Made by a program: the position numbers and the translations under genes. From Candidatus Sulfotelmatobacter sp. (GTDB lineage: Bacteria; Acidobacteriota; Terriglobia; Terriglobales; Acidobacteriaceae), in assembly GCA_030040965.1 (NCBI GenBank), contig JASHOT010000193.1, forward strand, positions 1-47,430: a stretch of 47,430 bases of DNA, read 5' to 3'. Numbering within the stretch: the first letter of the stretch is position 1; the number at the start of each line of letters is the position of its first letter. Shown piece by piece: positions 1 to 9,098 of the stretch. Below the pieces are notes generated by a model, which had not been told where the DNA came from, ran no database searches, and saw nothing but the letters and a program-made list of their open reading frames with translations.

Positions 1-1628
1 CTGCTGGCCGTTCCCAACGGCTCGGCCACCGACCTGTACGCCGGCGCCATCAATCTTTACAAATGCTCGATCAACACACAGAACCCGACCTGCGCATCGT
101 CGCCATTTCTAAACCTTACCCACGTGTACGGATGCGACCCGATTGCCGCGCCTTCGCACGTGCATCCCGATCAGCACGCGCTCGCCTTCCTGATTCCAAC
201 CACCGGCAGCGACTCCGGCAACGAGTTGTTGTATTTCGCCAATGACGGCGGTATCTACCGCGCGCTTGACGGATTCACGGGCCTAACCACCGGCTCGTGT
301 TCGGGGACGAATCAGTTCGACGATTCCAATCAGGATCTCGGTTCGATGACACAGTTCGTCAGTTTCTCGAATCATCCCACCGATCCCAATACGTTGCTCG
401 GCGGCACGCAGGACAATGGCTCTCCCGCGACATCGCAGGCAACCACGAATCTGGCCTGGGGCAATGTCCTCGGCGGCGATGGCGGCTACAACGCCATCGA
501 TCCCAACACGCCAACGAATTTTTATGCTTCCAATCCCGACGTTCCTCCCGGCGGTCTCGGCATTCAGCTCTGCTCCGACGGTGTCAACTGCGTCGACAGC
601 ACCTTCAGCATGATGGTCACCAGCAGTTCGGTGGGCGGCGATGACGGAGCCTTTTACTTTCCGTACATTCTCGATTCGCAATCGACCTCGGCCCTGCTGG
701 TCGGTACTTGCCGCATCTGGCGCGGTGCGCGCACGGGCGGCAGCTACTCCGTGCTCAGCCCGAATTTCGATACGCTCGACTCGGGTACCTGCACGGGGAG
801 TGAAGTTAAGGAGGTCCGACCGACAGCAACGGCTCCCTCGTCGTCTACTCCACGACCAGCGGACTCGGGCCGCTTGACGGTCCTCTCACTTCGCCCATTG
901 AACCTGTTGGCAACGCATTCAATGCGCCGGTTACGCTCTCGTGTTCCGGACTTCCTCCGGGTGCGCAGTGCTCGTTCAATCCCTCGACACCGCAGGCGCC
1001 CGGCACGTCTACCGTCGATGTGGTGATGAGCGTTTCCACTTCGGCGACAACGAATTCACGGCGGCCGTGGCACAAGGCAAGGTTTCACGCAGCGGGCTGG
1101 TTGCTGCCGGGAATCGTCATTCTGTGGGGAACTGGCCGAAGCTGGCGCATGCGAACACCGCTCGTTTCGTTGATAGCTTTGCTCGCGCTGACGATTTTCC
1201 TTCTTTCATGCGCCGGAGTCAGCAACGGGGGTGGAGGTGGAGGAGGCGGTAGCGTATGTTCTTCTGCGCCAGACGTTCCGGCGGCGCCCACAGCTTCTAC
1301 GCCCACCGCCCTGCAGGGATCGACCACTGTAACCACCACGCTTACGTGGCCTGCTCCAGCCGCGAGCTCGGCGTGCACGGTGACGCAGTATCTTGTTTAT
1401 GAGAATGGGTCATCGACTCCACTCGCCACGGTCCCTACGCCGACCTCTGGCCTGCAATTAACACCCGGATCGTATTCATTTACGGTGGCGGCCCAGGACT
1501 CCTTTGGAACATCGGCACCAAGCACCGCATTGACTGTGCTCATTTCCCAAATCACGGTTACCGGGACCTCCCCGGGAGCGCCACCGGACTCCGGACAGAG
1601 CACGCAGGTGTTTCTCGTCGTAAACTAA
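1..1628 (+). pseudogene. Secreted beta-propeller/Ig-like repeat protein, 5'-truncated and frame-disrupted
   Basis: The gene enters from the left edge; its start is outside the window. Frame 1 is open from base 1 and reads like the acidobacterial BNR/sialidase-type secreted proteins (for example NELLYFANDGGIYRALDG and LLGGTQDNGSP). Near 803-818 homologous-looking coding switches to frame 3 (SDSNGSLVVYSTTSGLGPLDG), which runs to the TAA at 1628. Just after the switch the text jumps to an Ig-like segment (LSCSGLPPGAQCSFNPSTP), so some sequence between the propeller and the Ig-like part may also be missing. Further on come a hydrophobic helix (about 1165-1215), LLSCAG, a run of eight Gly, and a fibronectin-like tail ending TQVFLVVN. 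The helix plus Gly-run resembles the C-terminal anchors of this group. Either a real pseudogene or a sequencing indel would explain it; function is unknown. Confidence 0.6.
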
Positions 1629-1701
1629 CCAGTCACGGAACGAGCGCATTGAAAAAGGCATAGGAGTTTCACCGCTTCTTTCGCTCCTCTCCGCGCGGTG
1701 C

Positions 1702-2913
1702 ATGACCGACGCATCCTACAACGTTACGATCATTGGTGCCGGGGTTGTTGGCCTCGGTGTCGCGCTCGAAATCTCACGCCGATTTCCAGATTTCCGGCTG
1801 CTGGTCCTTGAGAAAGAATCCGGTGTCGGCCGCCATCAAAGCGGACACAACAGCGGCGTCATCCATTCCGGCGTCTACTACAAACCGGGATCGATGAAGG
1901 CTCGTCTGTGCGTCGCCGGCGCCGCTGCCATGATCGACTTCTGCCGAGATCACGGCATCGCGCACAATGTCTGCGGAAAAGTCATCGTCGCCACCGATGC
2001 AGCAGAACTTCCGCGCATCGAAGATCTTCGCCAGCGCGGCCAAGCTAATGGCTTGCAGGGACTCCGCCTGATCGGGCCCGAAGAACTCCGCGAAATCGAG
2101 CCGAACGCGAGCGGGGTGCAGGCTCTCGTGGTGCCCTCCACTGGAGTCACCGACTACGCGCAGGTCTGCGAAAAGTACGCACAGTTCATTTCCGCGCGTG
2201 GCGCCAAGGTCCTTACTTCGGCGCAGCTCACCGGCATCCGCCGATCCGCGAGCGAGATTGTTGTCGAAACCACGCGCGGCACCTTCTCCACCACCTCTCT
2301 TATCAACTGCGCCGGGCTGTTCAGCGATCGCATCAGCCGCATGGCCGGCGACGATCCCGGCGTCATGATCGTTCCCTTCCGCGGCGAGTACTACGACCTG
2401 GTTCCCGAACGTGCCTCGCTGGTTCGCGCCCTTATTTATCCCGTGCCTGATCCCCGTTTTCCATTTCTCGGCGTGCACTTCACGCGCCGCATCACTGGCA
2501 AGGTTGATGCAGGCCCGAACGCCGTGCTCGCTCTCGCGCGCGAGGGATATCGCCATCGCGACATCAGCTTGCGCGATCTTACTTCTTCGCTCGCCTTTCG
2601 TGGATTCTGGCGGATGGCCCGCCAGCATTGGCGCAGCGGAGTCGACGAGTGGCATCGTTCGCTCTCGAAAGCAGCTTTCGTGCGCGCGCTGCAGCGCCTG
2701 GTTCCGCAAATCACCGCCAGCGATCTCGTTCCTGGCGGCTCCGGCGTTCGCGCCCAGGCTCTTAAGCCTGATGGCGCTCTGGTCGACGATTTCCAGTTCG
2801 TGACTTCGGGTAAAGTACTGCATGTGCTCAACGTACCGTCGCCGGCCGCAACCGCCTCGTTGGCTATCGGCAAAGCGGTTGTCGACGCGGCGGCGCGTAC
2901 GATGGAGTGGTAA
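1702..2913 (+). CDS. lhgO: L-2-hydroxyglutarate oxidase
   Basis: FAD-dependent oxidase of the DAO superfamily that converts L-2-hydroxyglutarate to 2-oxoglutarate, passing electrons to the membrane quinone pool in characterised homologues. The N-terminus has the dinucleotide-binding fold VTIIGAGVVGLGVALEISRR (residues 8-27). It is followed by the family signature around residues 45-60 (HQSGHNSGVIHSGVYY) and a C-terminal SGVRAQAL segment near residues 346-353. The length of 403 aa is normal. The ATG at 1702 gives a full-length N-terminus, but no good Shine-Dalgarno is adjacent (an AGGAG lies about 40 nt upstream). Assignment is strong on sequence; physiological role is taken from the family. 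Confidence 0.93.
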   Translation: MTDASYNVTIIGAGVVGLGVALEISRRFPDFRLLVLEKESGVGRHQSGHNSGVIHSGVYYKPGSMKARLCVAGAAAMIDFCRDHGIAHNVCGKVIVATDAAELPRIEDLRQRGQANGLQGLRLIGPEELREIEPNASGVQALVVPSTGVTDYAQVCEKYAQFISARGAKVLTSAQLTGIRRSASEIVVETTRGTFSTTSLINCAGLFSDRISRMAGDDPGVMIVPFRGEYYDLVPERASLVRALIYPVPDPRFPFLGVHFTRRITGKVDAGPNAVLALAREGYRHRDISLRDLTSSLAFRGFWRMARQHWRSGVDEWHRSLSKAAFVRALQRLVPQITASDLVPGGSGVRAQALKPDGALVDDFQFVTSGKVLHVLNVPSPAATASLAIGKAVVDAAARTMEW

Positions 2914-2974
2914 GAAGATACGGGGGGATTTTTCGCGGTTCTTTTCCAAGGGTTGAAATTCTTCAGGAGCACTC

Positions 2975-3856
2975 ATGAGAGAAACGTTCCGACACGCGAC
3001 CATGCTCGCAGTCATCTCAATCCTTTGCGCCTGTGTCATCGCGCAAACGGCGGATTCGTCCAATTCAAAGAGTCTTGAATCCGGCTGGCAACTGGTCTGG
3101 AGCGACGAATTCAACGGTCCCAACGGCTCTCCGCCCGATCCCTCCAAGTGGAAGCTCGAGACTGGCGGCAGCGGCTGGGGCAACAACGAACTCGAGTACT
3201 ACACAAACCGTCCGCAGAATGCATACCAGCAGGACGGCAGTCTCGTCATCAAGGTGCTCGCCGAAAAATTCACCGGCCCCGACGGCGTCACCCGCAATTA
3301 CACGTCAGCGCGGCTCAAGACGCAGGGCAAATTCTCGCAAACCGGGGGCCGCTTCGAAGCCCGCATCAAAATCCCGCGCGGGCAAGGCATCTGGCCGGCA
3401 TTCTGGATGCTGGGCGCCGACATTTCAGATGTTAACTGGCCGAACTGCGGCGAAATCGACGTCATGGAAAATATTGGCAAGGAACCGGGCACCGTCCATG
3501 GCACTATCCACGGCCCCGGATACTCGGGCTCGCACGGCATCGGCTCACCGTTCAGCCTTCCCGCCGGACAGAACTTCGCCGACGATTTTCATATTTACGC
3601 CATCGAGTGGGAGGGTCAGTCCATCCGCTTCTTCGTCGACGACCACCTCTACGCCACGCGCACTCCGGCCGATCTGCCAACCAGAACGAAGTGGGTCTAC
3701 GATCATCCATTTTTTCTTCTGCTCAATGTCGCTGTCGGTGGAGGCTGGCCTGGCAGTCCCGACGCGAGCAGCACGTATCCGCAGACCATGCTTGTCGACT
3801 ACGTCCGCGTCTATCAGCGCTATGCCCGTATCGGTGTCACTCCGGCTCAACGATGA
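2975..3856 (+). CDS. Secreted glycoside hydrolase family 16 (laminarinase/endo-beta-1,3-glucanase type)
   Basis: Predicted extracytoplasmic beta-glucanase. Residues 1-24 form a signal peptide (hydrophobic core MLAVISILCACVIA). The mature protein starts with the GH16 opening WQLVWSDEFNG. The catalytic motif is EIDVMENIG near residues 161-169, where the two Glu are nucleophile and acid/base and the Asp assists. The extra Met in E-I-D-x-M-E is the beta-bulge form seen in laminarinases. The C-terminal strand (TMLVDYVRVYQ) closes the jelly roll; no carbohydrate-binding module is attached. AGGAG lies 8 nt before the ATG at 2975. Laminarin or other beta-1,3(4)-glucan is the likely substrate; exact specificity cannot be read. 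Confidence 0.93.
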   Translation: MRETFRHATMLAVISILCACVIAQTADSSNSKSLESGWQLVWSDEFNGPNGSPPDPSKWKLETGGSGWGNNELEYYTNRPQNAYQQDGSLVIKVLAEKFTGPDGVTRNYTSARLKTQGKFSQTGGRFEARIKIPRGQGIWPAFWMLGADISDVNWPNCGEIDVMENIGKEPGTVHGTIHGPGYSGSHGIGSPFSLPAGQNFADDFHIYAIEWEGQSIRFFVDDHLYATRTPADLPTRTKWVYDHPFFLLLNVAVGGGWPGSPDASSTYPQTMLVDYVRVYQRYARIGVTPAQR

Positions 3857-3881
3857 GGAGTAGCATACTCGTCCCCGATTG

Positions 3882-6653
3882 CTATCGAATTTTCAGATCA
3901 CCGTAGTGGGCGAAGCTGGAGAGTGCTACCTGATCGTCGCCCGGTATGTAGAAACCAAATTTGCCCGTGCCGAGATTCGTGCCGGGCTGCGCCCACCGAT
4001 CGAGCATGATCCACCTGTCGCCGTCCTTGATCTGATGGACGATCTCCGCACCGCTCACGCGGATTTGCAACGTACGGAAACTTTTTTTCTCCCCTTTGTG
4101 GGGAACGATGATTTCGTCTGTCTTCACGCCATTGCGCATGACGATGCGGTAAAAGTTGTTGTCGTCCATTTGGTAGAGGACGTAGTTCTTGGCATCGGTG
4201 TAGTTGAGCACCCATTGAAGAAGACGACCTTTGGTGAGCATCGCGGAAAAAACAAAGGTGCCCGAAGACGGAGCGGCTCCATACAGGACGAAGTCCCCTC
4301 CCTTGCGGACAAAAAAATCTTTTTCATGCTTCCAGCCGTTTGGGTCATCCCAGTTCGACATGCCGGCCGGGGCAAGAGACAAATCCAAAGTCTTGGATAC
4401 ACCGGCAACGACTTCCAGCGTGGATGAGCGCGTGAACCCGTCGCTGGTTCGCGCCGTAAGAGTGTAGGTGCCGGCAGAAAGGTTGAGCGGCGCACCACTA
4501 TTTACGATTTTCAGAAGCTCGCCTTTTACGATTGCAACTCTCGCATCGGCAGGCGCGAAGGTTATTTTCAACTCGCTGGAAGCGGCTTCCAGCACGGCAT
4601 CTGCTCGGGCGAGGGATATCGCTCCGCCAGCTGCGAAATGTTCGTTGAACTGACGGGATTGGAAGCGCTCTTTGCGCAATTCGACCGTATGATCTCCTGG
4701 CGTGACGGAGGAGACGGCGAGCGTGCCATCGGGCTGAATGGTGCCGACGAGCTTCTGATCAACGAAAACTGTGGTTCCGGAAAGTCCGCCCGAGATGTTC
4801 AGCGAGGCCATGCGGGGCACGGGCTGAGGCTGCGGTTGGGCGCGGAAGTTGAAAACCAGCCTGGCCTCTTCGCCGCGGCGAATGCGGATCTGCTGTTGGG
4901 GCGGATCCTGAAAACCGGTCTTCGAGACCTGTACAACATAATCCTTCGCCTCAAGATTGGGCAGGCGCAACTGGCCAGCTTGAGTGGGTTGCCGCTGAAG
5001 TTTTCCGTTGAGAAAAACTCTTGCGTTGTCCTGACCCGTGACCACCAGAAGCGCGCCAACGTTGTTGCCGGACGCGGCAGGTGGCTGACGATTGCTCGGC
5101 TGATCGTTTGCGACCGTAGGTTCAGGCGTGACTTTCCCGGCCGCGCTATCGGTGGCACCGCCTGAAGCGGGCAAAGATGGCTCGGGAGGTGTTTGTGCGG
5201 GAGCGGGAACGGTGGGAGCCGAGACAGCTGAGTTAGAAACGGCGGGTGCTGACACGGGGCTTGGCGAGATATCGGAAGCGGGTGCGGAGGTGTTCGCTAT
5301 TGGCGGAGCTTGATGTTTTCGCGCGAAGAAGAAGATCGCCCCGATCACGACTATTGCAGCGGCGGCGGAAATGAAGATCGGCGTGGTGGAGTTCGATTTT
5401 GTGGCCCGGCTTGGCTCGACTGATGATGACGGCGATGCCACTTTGGCCACCGGCATGGAGGACTCGGGGGTGGATGCAGTGGAGGCCGGCACCCCGGCGC
5501 GCTTCGGCTCCTGCGCAGTCCTGGCAACTTCGCTCGCCCTGGACGGAACACTGGTCTGCGCGACTTCGGCTGGCGGGACCTCGATGGGCGAAATCTTACT
5601 CGGCGCAATCGTGCCGTCAGCAACATTTCCGGGCGCGATCGGATTGGGCGTAGGCGGCACCGGCGCGACAGGGCTCGGCAGAACCTTGCTCTGAGGGATA
5701 GCACCGGTCTCAATCTTGGTTGGCCGAATCTCGCTGCTCTCGGCGCGGGAAGGTTTGGGAGTTGGAGCACCCGGCCGCGGGACGTGAAGAATCACGGTCG
5801 CGCCTTTGCCGCGCGGCGACGCGCTGGAACTCTCTTGGGAAACCAATCCCAAGCGGAGGAGCAGGGCGTTGGCAATGGACAAGATTTCGCCATCGGTCCA
5901 ATGCTTTGCAGCGACGGTTTGTATGCGTACGGCCAAAGCTTGTTTGGCGGCAACGTCGGTCGCGCTATCGATATCGCGCTGCAGGCGCCGTAGCTCATCC
6001 AGGTCGCCGCGGCGCGCCTGACGCCGCCGGGCGTCCTGGTCGCGCTGGATTTCGTCCTGAATCTGAAGCAACTTCGGATCGTGCGGATGAACCGCCAATC
6101 CTTCTGCAACCCAGGCCAGCGCCGCGAATAAGTCGCCCGAGGACTGCAGCTTACTCGCCTGCGAGACCCAATCCTCCACAGAGCTTGTTTTCTTCTGGTA
6201 GACGATCAAGCTGAGGACGGTTTTCGCCGTGGGATGCGCGGGGTTCAAGGCGAGCGCCTGATTAGTCAGCGTTTCGGCTTGCAGCCAATCGGCTTCCACA
6301 ATGGAATGCGCGTGCTCGACCAAAGCATTGGCCAGGATGGTGCGGGCCAGAGAATTGTTCTTATCTAGCTCGTAGGCTTTGCGCAACAGCTGAATCGCCT
6401 CGCCCGACTTCTGATGCGCGAACAGCTCCTGGCTTTCAGTGATCAGGCGTTGGGCTTCGGCATTATGCTTGACGCCATCCCGGACAAGCTTTCCCAGTTC
6501 GGTTAGTTCCGCATCGTTAGGAAACTCGACGCCCGCGTCTCGCAACAGATCCTGGGCGCGAGAATAGTTGCTCGAACGCAGACAAATGTTGATCTGCTCA
6601 ACGAACTCCGTCCGGGATTCGGGGCGAGCCTGCCGCTCGCGGTTCTTCTCCAA
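3882..6653 (-). CDS. TPR and PEGA-domain membrane protein with C-terminal LamG-like domain
   Basis: 923 aa from a TTG start, with GAGG about 11 nt upstream; no ATG or GTG exists in the in-frame extension back to the stop at 6764. Order: TPR-like helices (about 15-190), charged coiled coil (about 200-260), long Pro/Ser/Ala linker, one transmembrane helix (about 415-438, IFISAAAAIVVIGAIFFFA), a second Pro-rich linker, PEGA-type beta domains (about 525-610, 613-672, 693-751), and a C-terminal beta-sandwich resembling laminin-G/glucanase-like domains (about 765-923). The TPR part appears cytoplasmic and the PEGA part periplasmic. In many acidobacterial proteins these parts follow a Ser/Thr kinase domain, which is absent here. 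Function is unknown; a signalling or envelope-sensing role is inference. It converges with the GH16 gene, 25 nt away. Confidence 0.8.
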   Translation of the reverse strand: MEKNRERQARPESRTEFVEQINICLRSSNYSRAQDLLRDAGVEFPNDAELTELGKLVRDGVKHNAEAQRLITESQELFAHQKSGEAIQLLRKAYELDKNNSLARTILANALVEHAHSIVEADWLQAETLTNQALALNPAHPTAKTVLSLIVYQKKTSSVEDWVSQASKLQSSGDLFAALAWVAEGLAVHPHDPKLLQIQDEIQRDQDARRRQARRGDLDELRRLQRDIDSATDVAAKQALAVRIQTVAAKHWTDGEILSIANALLLRLGLVSQESSSASPRGKGATVILHVPRPGAPTPKPSRAESSEIRPTKIETGAIPQSKVLPSPVAPVPPTPNPIAPGNVADGTIAPSKISPIEVPPAEVAQTSVPSRASEVARTAQEPKRAGVPASTASTPESSMPVAKVASPSSSVEPSRATKSNSTTPIFISAAAAIVVIGAIFFFARKHQAPPIANTSAPASDISPSPVSAPAVSNSAVSAPTVPAPAQTPPEPSLPASGGATDSAAGKVTPEPTVANDQPSNRQPPAASGNNVGALLVVTGQDNARVFLNGKLQRQPTQAGQLRLPNLEAKDYVVQVSKTGFQDPPQQQIRIRRGEEARLVFNFRAQPQPQPVPRMASLNISGGLSGTTVFVDQKLVGTIQPDGTLAVSSVTPGDHTVELRKERFQSRQFNEHFAAGGAISLARADAVLEAASSELKITFAPADARVAIVKGELLKIVNSGAPLNLSAGTYTLTARTSDGFTRSSTLEVVAGVSKTLDLSLAPAGMSNWDDPNGWKHEKDFFVRKGGDFVLYGAAPSSGTFVFSAMLTKGRLLQWVLNYTDAKNYVLYQMDDNNFYRIVMRNGVKTDEIIVPHKGEKKSFRTLQIRVSGAEIVHQIKDGDRWIMLDRWAQPGTNLGTGKFGFYIPGDDQVALSSFAHYGDLKIR

Positions 6654-6937
6654 GCGCTCAAACCTCGAAGGCGATACCAGCGTAAGCGATACCGGGATTG
6701 TCGATACTTGGATTATCGATGGTAGATGAGGCGCAGGACCTATCGATTGTTCAGCCCATCGTTATAATCTTTGTTCTTCCCCTCAGATCGGTTTTGCACG
6801 TCTGACGACAATTTTCGGTCGTGAAATTCTACGCAGACGTGCCTGATTTCTTGATTGCCGGATGACGTGGTTTCTTGGAGGGAAATAGTCTTGACCGCCT
6901 CCGCGTGCTTCGGCCGCACCTGCAGCCAGACCGCGCG
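6654..6937. other. Intergenic region with repeated GTATCG words
   Basis: 284 nt without a convincing gene, between the TPR/PEGA gene and the mdtO-like gene, both on minus. On the minus strand upstream of the TTG start, the word GTATCG occurs three times within about 35 nt (around 6703-6708, 6688-6693 and 6673-6678). Two copies sit in similar contexts, CCGGTATCGCTTACG and CTGGTATCGCCTTCG. They resemble half of the 30-bp operators found further right, but the CAATAG half is missing. A TATAAT occurs on plus at 6772-6777 with no plus gene downstream. Confidence 0.4.
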
Positions 6938-9097
6938 TTAGCATTGATTCCGCAGCATGAGGAGAGAGGAGACCATTTTCTGACAGATATCAGCGATGAC
7001 CTGCGAGTCCGGGGAGCTGTCGTTCTCGAAGCTTTGCCGCCATAACCGGACAGAATCATCGGTGATGTGAGCTGGTGTGTCCTCTTCGTGTCCGATCCAT
7101 GCGGCAAGGTGCAAGAGTTCGTTGCTATATTCGTTGAGGAAATGATCCAGCACCTGATTTTGCTGCTGAGTTACTACGGAGTCGCTCTCACGTCGCCCAC
7201 GATGCGAGAGAAGACTGAGTTCCAGCAGGTAGATCGAACGCAATGCTGGCTGAGCCCTCTGGATCCGGTCACACTCGGCCACGTCTTGCTCGCGGCGATG
7301 GCGAAACTTAAACTCAAAGCGCACGGCATCCATCTGCGATTCCAGACTGGCGAAGTTGTCATTGATCTGACTGCGGAGTCGGCTGATCTGTGAAACCGCA
7401 ATGGCGTTTTCATTTCCACCCTTCGAAACCCGCGAAGGGTGGGACAAGCGGTCGACCGGTGCGGAAACTGCGAGCTGTGCCAACATTCGTACATTCCGCA
7501 CCAGCAGTTTCTGTAGCTGCTCGGCATCGCTCTTTGCTCCGAAACGGTCGAAGATAAAGCCCATAGCAAGAATACCCAACAACACGCCAATCACCTTGTC
7601 GCGCGCGATCGTGAGGTCAGTTTGGATTTGGGCATCCTGCAGGTTGACGAAGTAAAAAGAGATTGCCATCTCCACGCCAAAATAGGAAAGGCGTGGACTG
7701 GAGGTTGCAAACCAAGCGGCGAGCGCGGTACACGCTGCAAAGAAAACGGCAAACCCAAAAACGGTGTCGATACCGGGTAAGATCAGAATCTGCGCCGAAA
7801 TCCCCAGCACCAGCCCTCCGACGATAAATCCGGCAAGGCGGAGAAACTGCGCCTGGAGCGAAGTGCCGATGGTGCTCAGCGCGGTAACGATGCAAGTAAG
7901 AACGCTCGTAGTGCCGATGCCAGGCCAGTCGAGCGCATTGTAGAGTATGTAGCAGATGGTGGCGGCCAGGCATCCGGCCAAGGCGAAGCGTGTGTATTCC
8001 GGATTCTGGAATGTATCGGGCAGAAACAAAGTGCGCCACCAATTTTGTCTTGGCGTGGTCTGGGAACCATCGAGGAAACCGCGCTGAAAAACCTGGGGGA
8101 TGAGTGCAACCGCTTGCTCCATCTCTTGCAGCATGGTCAGGCCGGAGGAGGGCAGCTCCTCAAGCAGAGGAGAAGATGCGGAAATAACTCCACACTCGCG
8201 CAGCTCCGTTCGGATTGATTCGAGTCTCTCAGAGAGCACGCGTAGACGGATCGCGTCTTCGGCGCTGGGCTGTTGAGGAGAGCGCTCGAGATTCGCGGCC
8301 AGAGCAATGAGTCGGCCCGCCAGCGAAATCAGGGCGCTGCGCTGCGCCCGCTGGGCCGGATCCACACCTTGGCGCTGCAACGCCGTTCTGATTCGGCCAG
8401 TCCCGACCATATCGTATTGAAGAATTCTGTTGTGGATCGACTTCGGTGTGCTTTGGAGGGATGCGAGGCTTTCCACGACCTGCTGCACGGTCCGCAACAA
8501 TTCGTCGACGTCGGTGATAAGAGGATCGGAGCGATCGAAGATACGGTATAGCGCTTCGGTTAGCAAAGTAACGCCGGCGCCTACAGCGATTACCAGAACA
8601 GGCCAAAGAGTGCCCTCCACCTGTGCTTCGCTGGGCACGGAGCGGTCCCACACCGGCAGGGCGACGCCAATCGGAATGGCGAAAGCCAATGCGGCTGCGT
8701 AGTTCGTCGCCGCGCGCATCACGAAAAAGACCAAATACAGGCTTGCGATTACCCAGAAGAAATGAGTGATGGGGTAACCGCGGAACAGCATGATGCCGAC
8801 CAGCGTGTAGAGGCTCGCGCCGACGAATCCAAGGATGATCGTTCGCCCTCCACGCCACGTAGCAGCGAGATTTTCGCGAGCCAGGAGTATCGAAAAGAGA
8901 GCAGCCAGGAACGCGTTAGGAATGCGGAAGGTCACCGCGATGATCATGACCAGCGTCGCCGTGACCGTCATGCGGACGACCGTGTTCATACGGCCTGGAT
9001 ACGGAGCAACTTCCCACTGGATGAACTCCCGAAACCAGAGCCAATCGGCAGTTTGGCCGGCTGGTCGGCGGTGGAGTTGAGTGGCGTGGGTGGCCAT
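6938..9097 (-). CDS. mdtO: FUSC-family inner-membrane efflux protein (MdtO/AaeB-like)
   Basis: 719-aa inner-membrane component of a tripartite efflux pump of the fusaric acid resistance/aromatic acid exporter type. It has two clusters of membrane helices: residues about 40-185 (for example VVRMTVTATLVMIIAVTFRI) and about 375-530 (FALAGCLAATICYILYNALD onward). A soluble domain separates them and a long cytoplasmic helical tail follows. This duplicated architecture is typical of FUSC/ArAE proteins. ATG 9097 lies immediately after the stop of the membrane-fusion gene, so translation is probably coupled. The gene order ytcA-HlyD-FUSC, with a divergent TolC-like gene, matches E. coli ytcA-mdtNOP, a system linked to sulfonamide-type drug and dye resistance. 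The substrate here is unknown. Confidence 0.88.
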   Translation of the reverse strand: MATHATQLHRRPAGQTADWLWFREFIQWEVAPYPGRMNTVVRMTVTATLVMIIAVTFRIPNAFLAALFSILLARENLAATWRGGRTIILGFVGASLYTLVGIMLFRGYPITHFFWVIASLYLVFFVMRAATNYAAALAFAIPIGVALPVWDRSVPSEAQVEGTLWPVLVIAVGAGVTLLTEALYRIFDRSDPLITDVDELLRTVQQVVESLASLQSTPKSIHNRILQYDMVGTGRIRTALQRQGVDPAQRAQRSALISLAGRLIALAANLERSPQQPSAEDAIRLRVLSERLESIRTELRECGVISASSPLLEELPSSGLTMLQEMEQAVALIPQVFQRGFLDGSQTTPRQNWWRTLFLPDTFQNPEYTRFALAGCLAATICYILYNALDWPGIGTTSVLTCIVTALSTIGTSLQAQFLRLAGFIVGGLVLGISAQILILPGIDTVFGFAVFFAACTALAAWFATSSPRLSYFGVEMAISFYFVNLQDAQIQTDLTIARDKVIGVLLGILAMGFIFDRFGAKSDAEQLQKLLVRNVRMLAQLAVSAPVDRLSHPSRVSKGGNENAIAVSQISRLRSQINDNFASLESQMDAVRFEFKFRHRREQDVAECDRIQRAQPALRSIYLLELSLLSHRGRRESDSVVTQQQNQVLDHFLNEYSNELLHLAAWIGHEEDTPAHITDDSVRLWRQSFENDSSPDSQVIADICQKMVSSLLMLRNQC

Positions 9098-9098
9098 T

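Noticed and set aside
1774-3186. 470-codon open frame on minus opposite lhgO
   Set aside because: Antisense shadow of a strongly supported gene; the product shows no domain and the frame is open because of codon bias.
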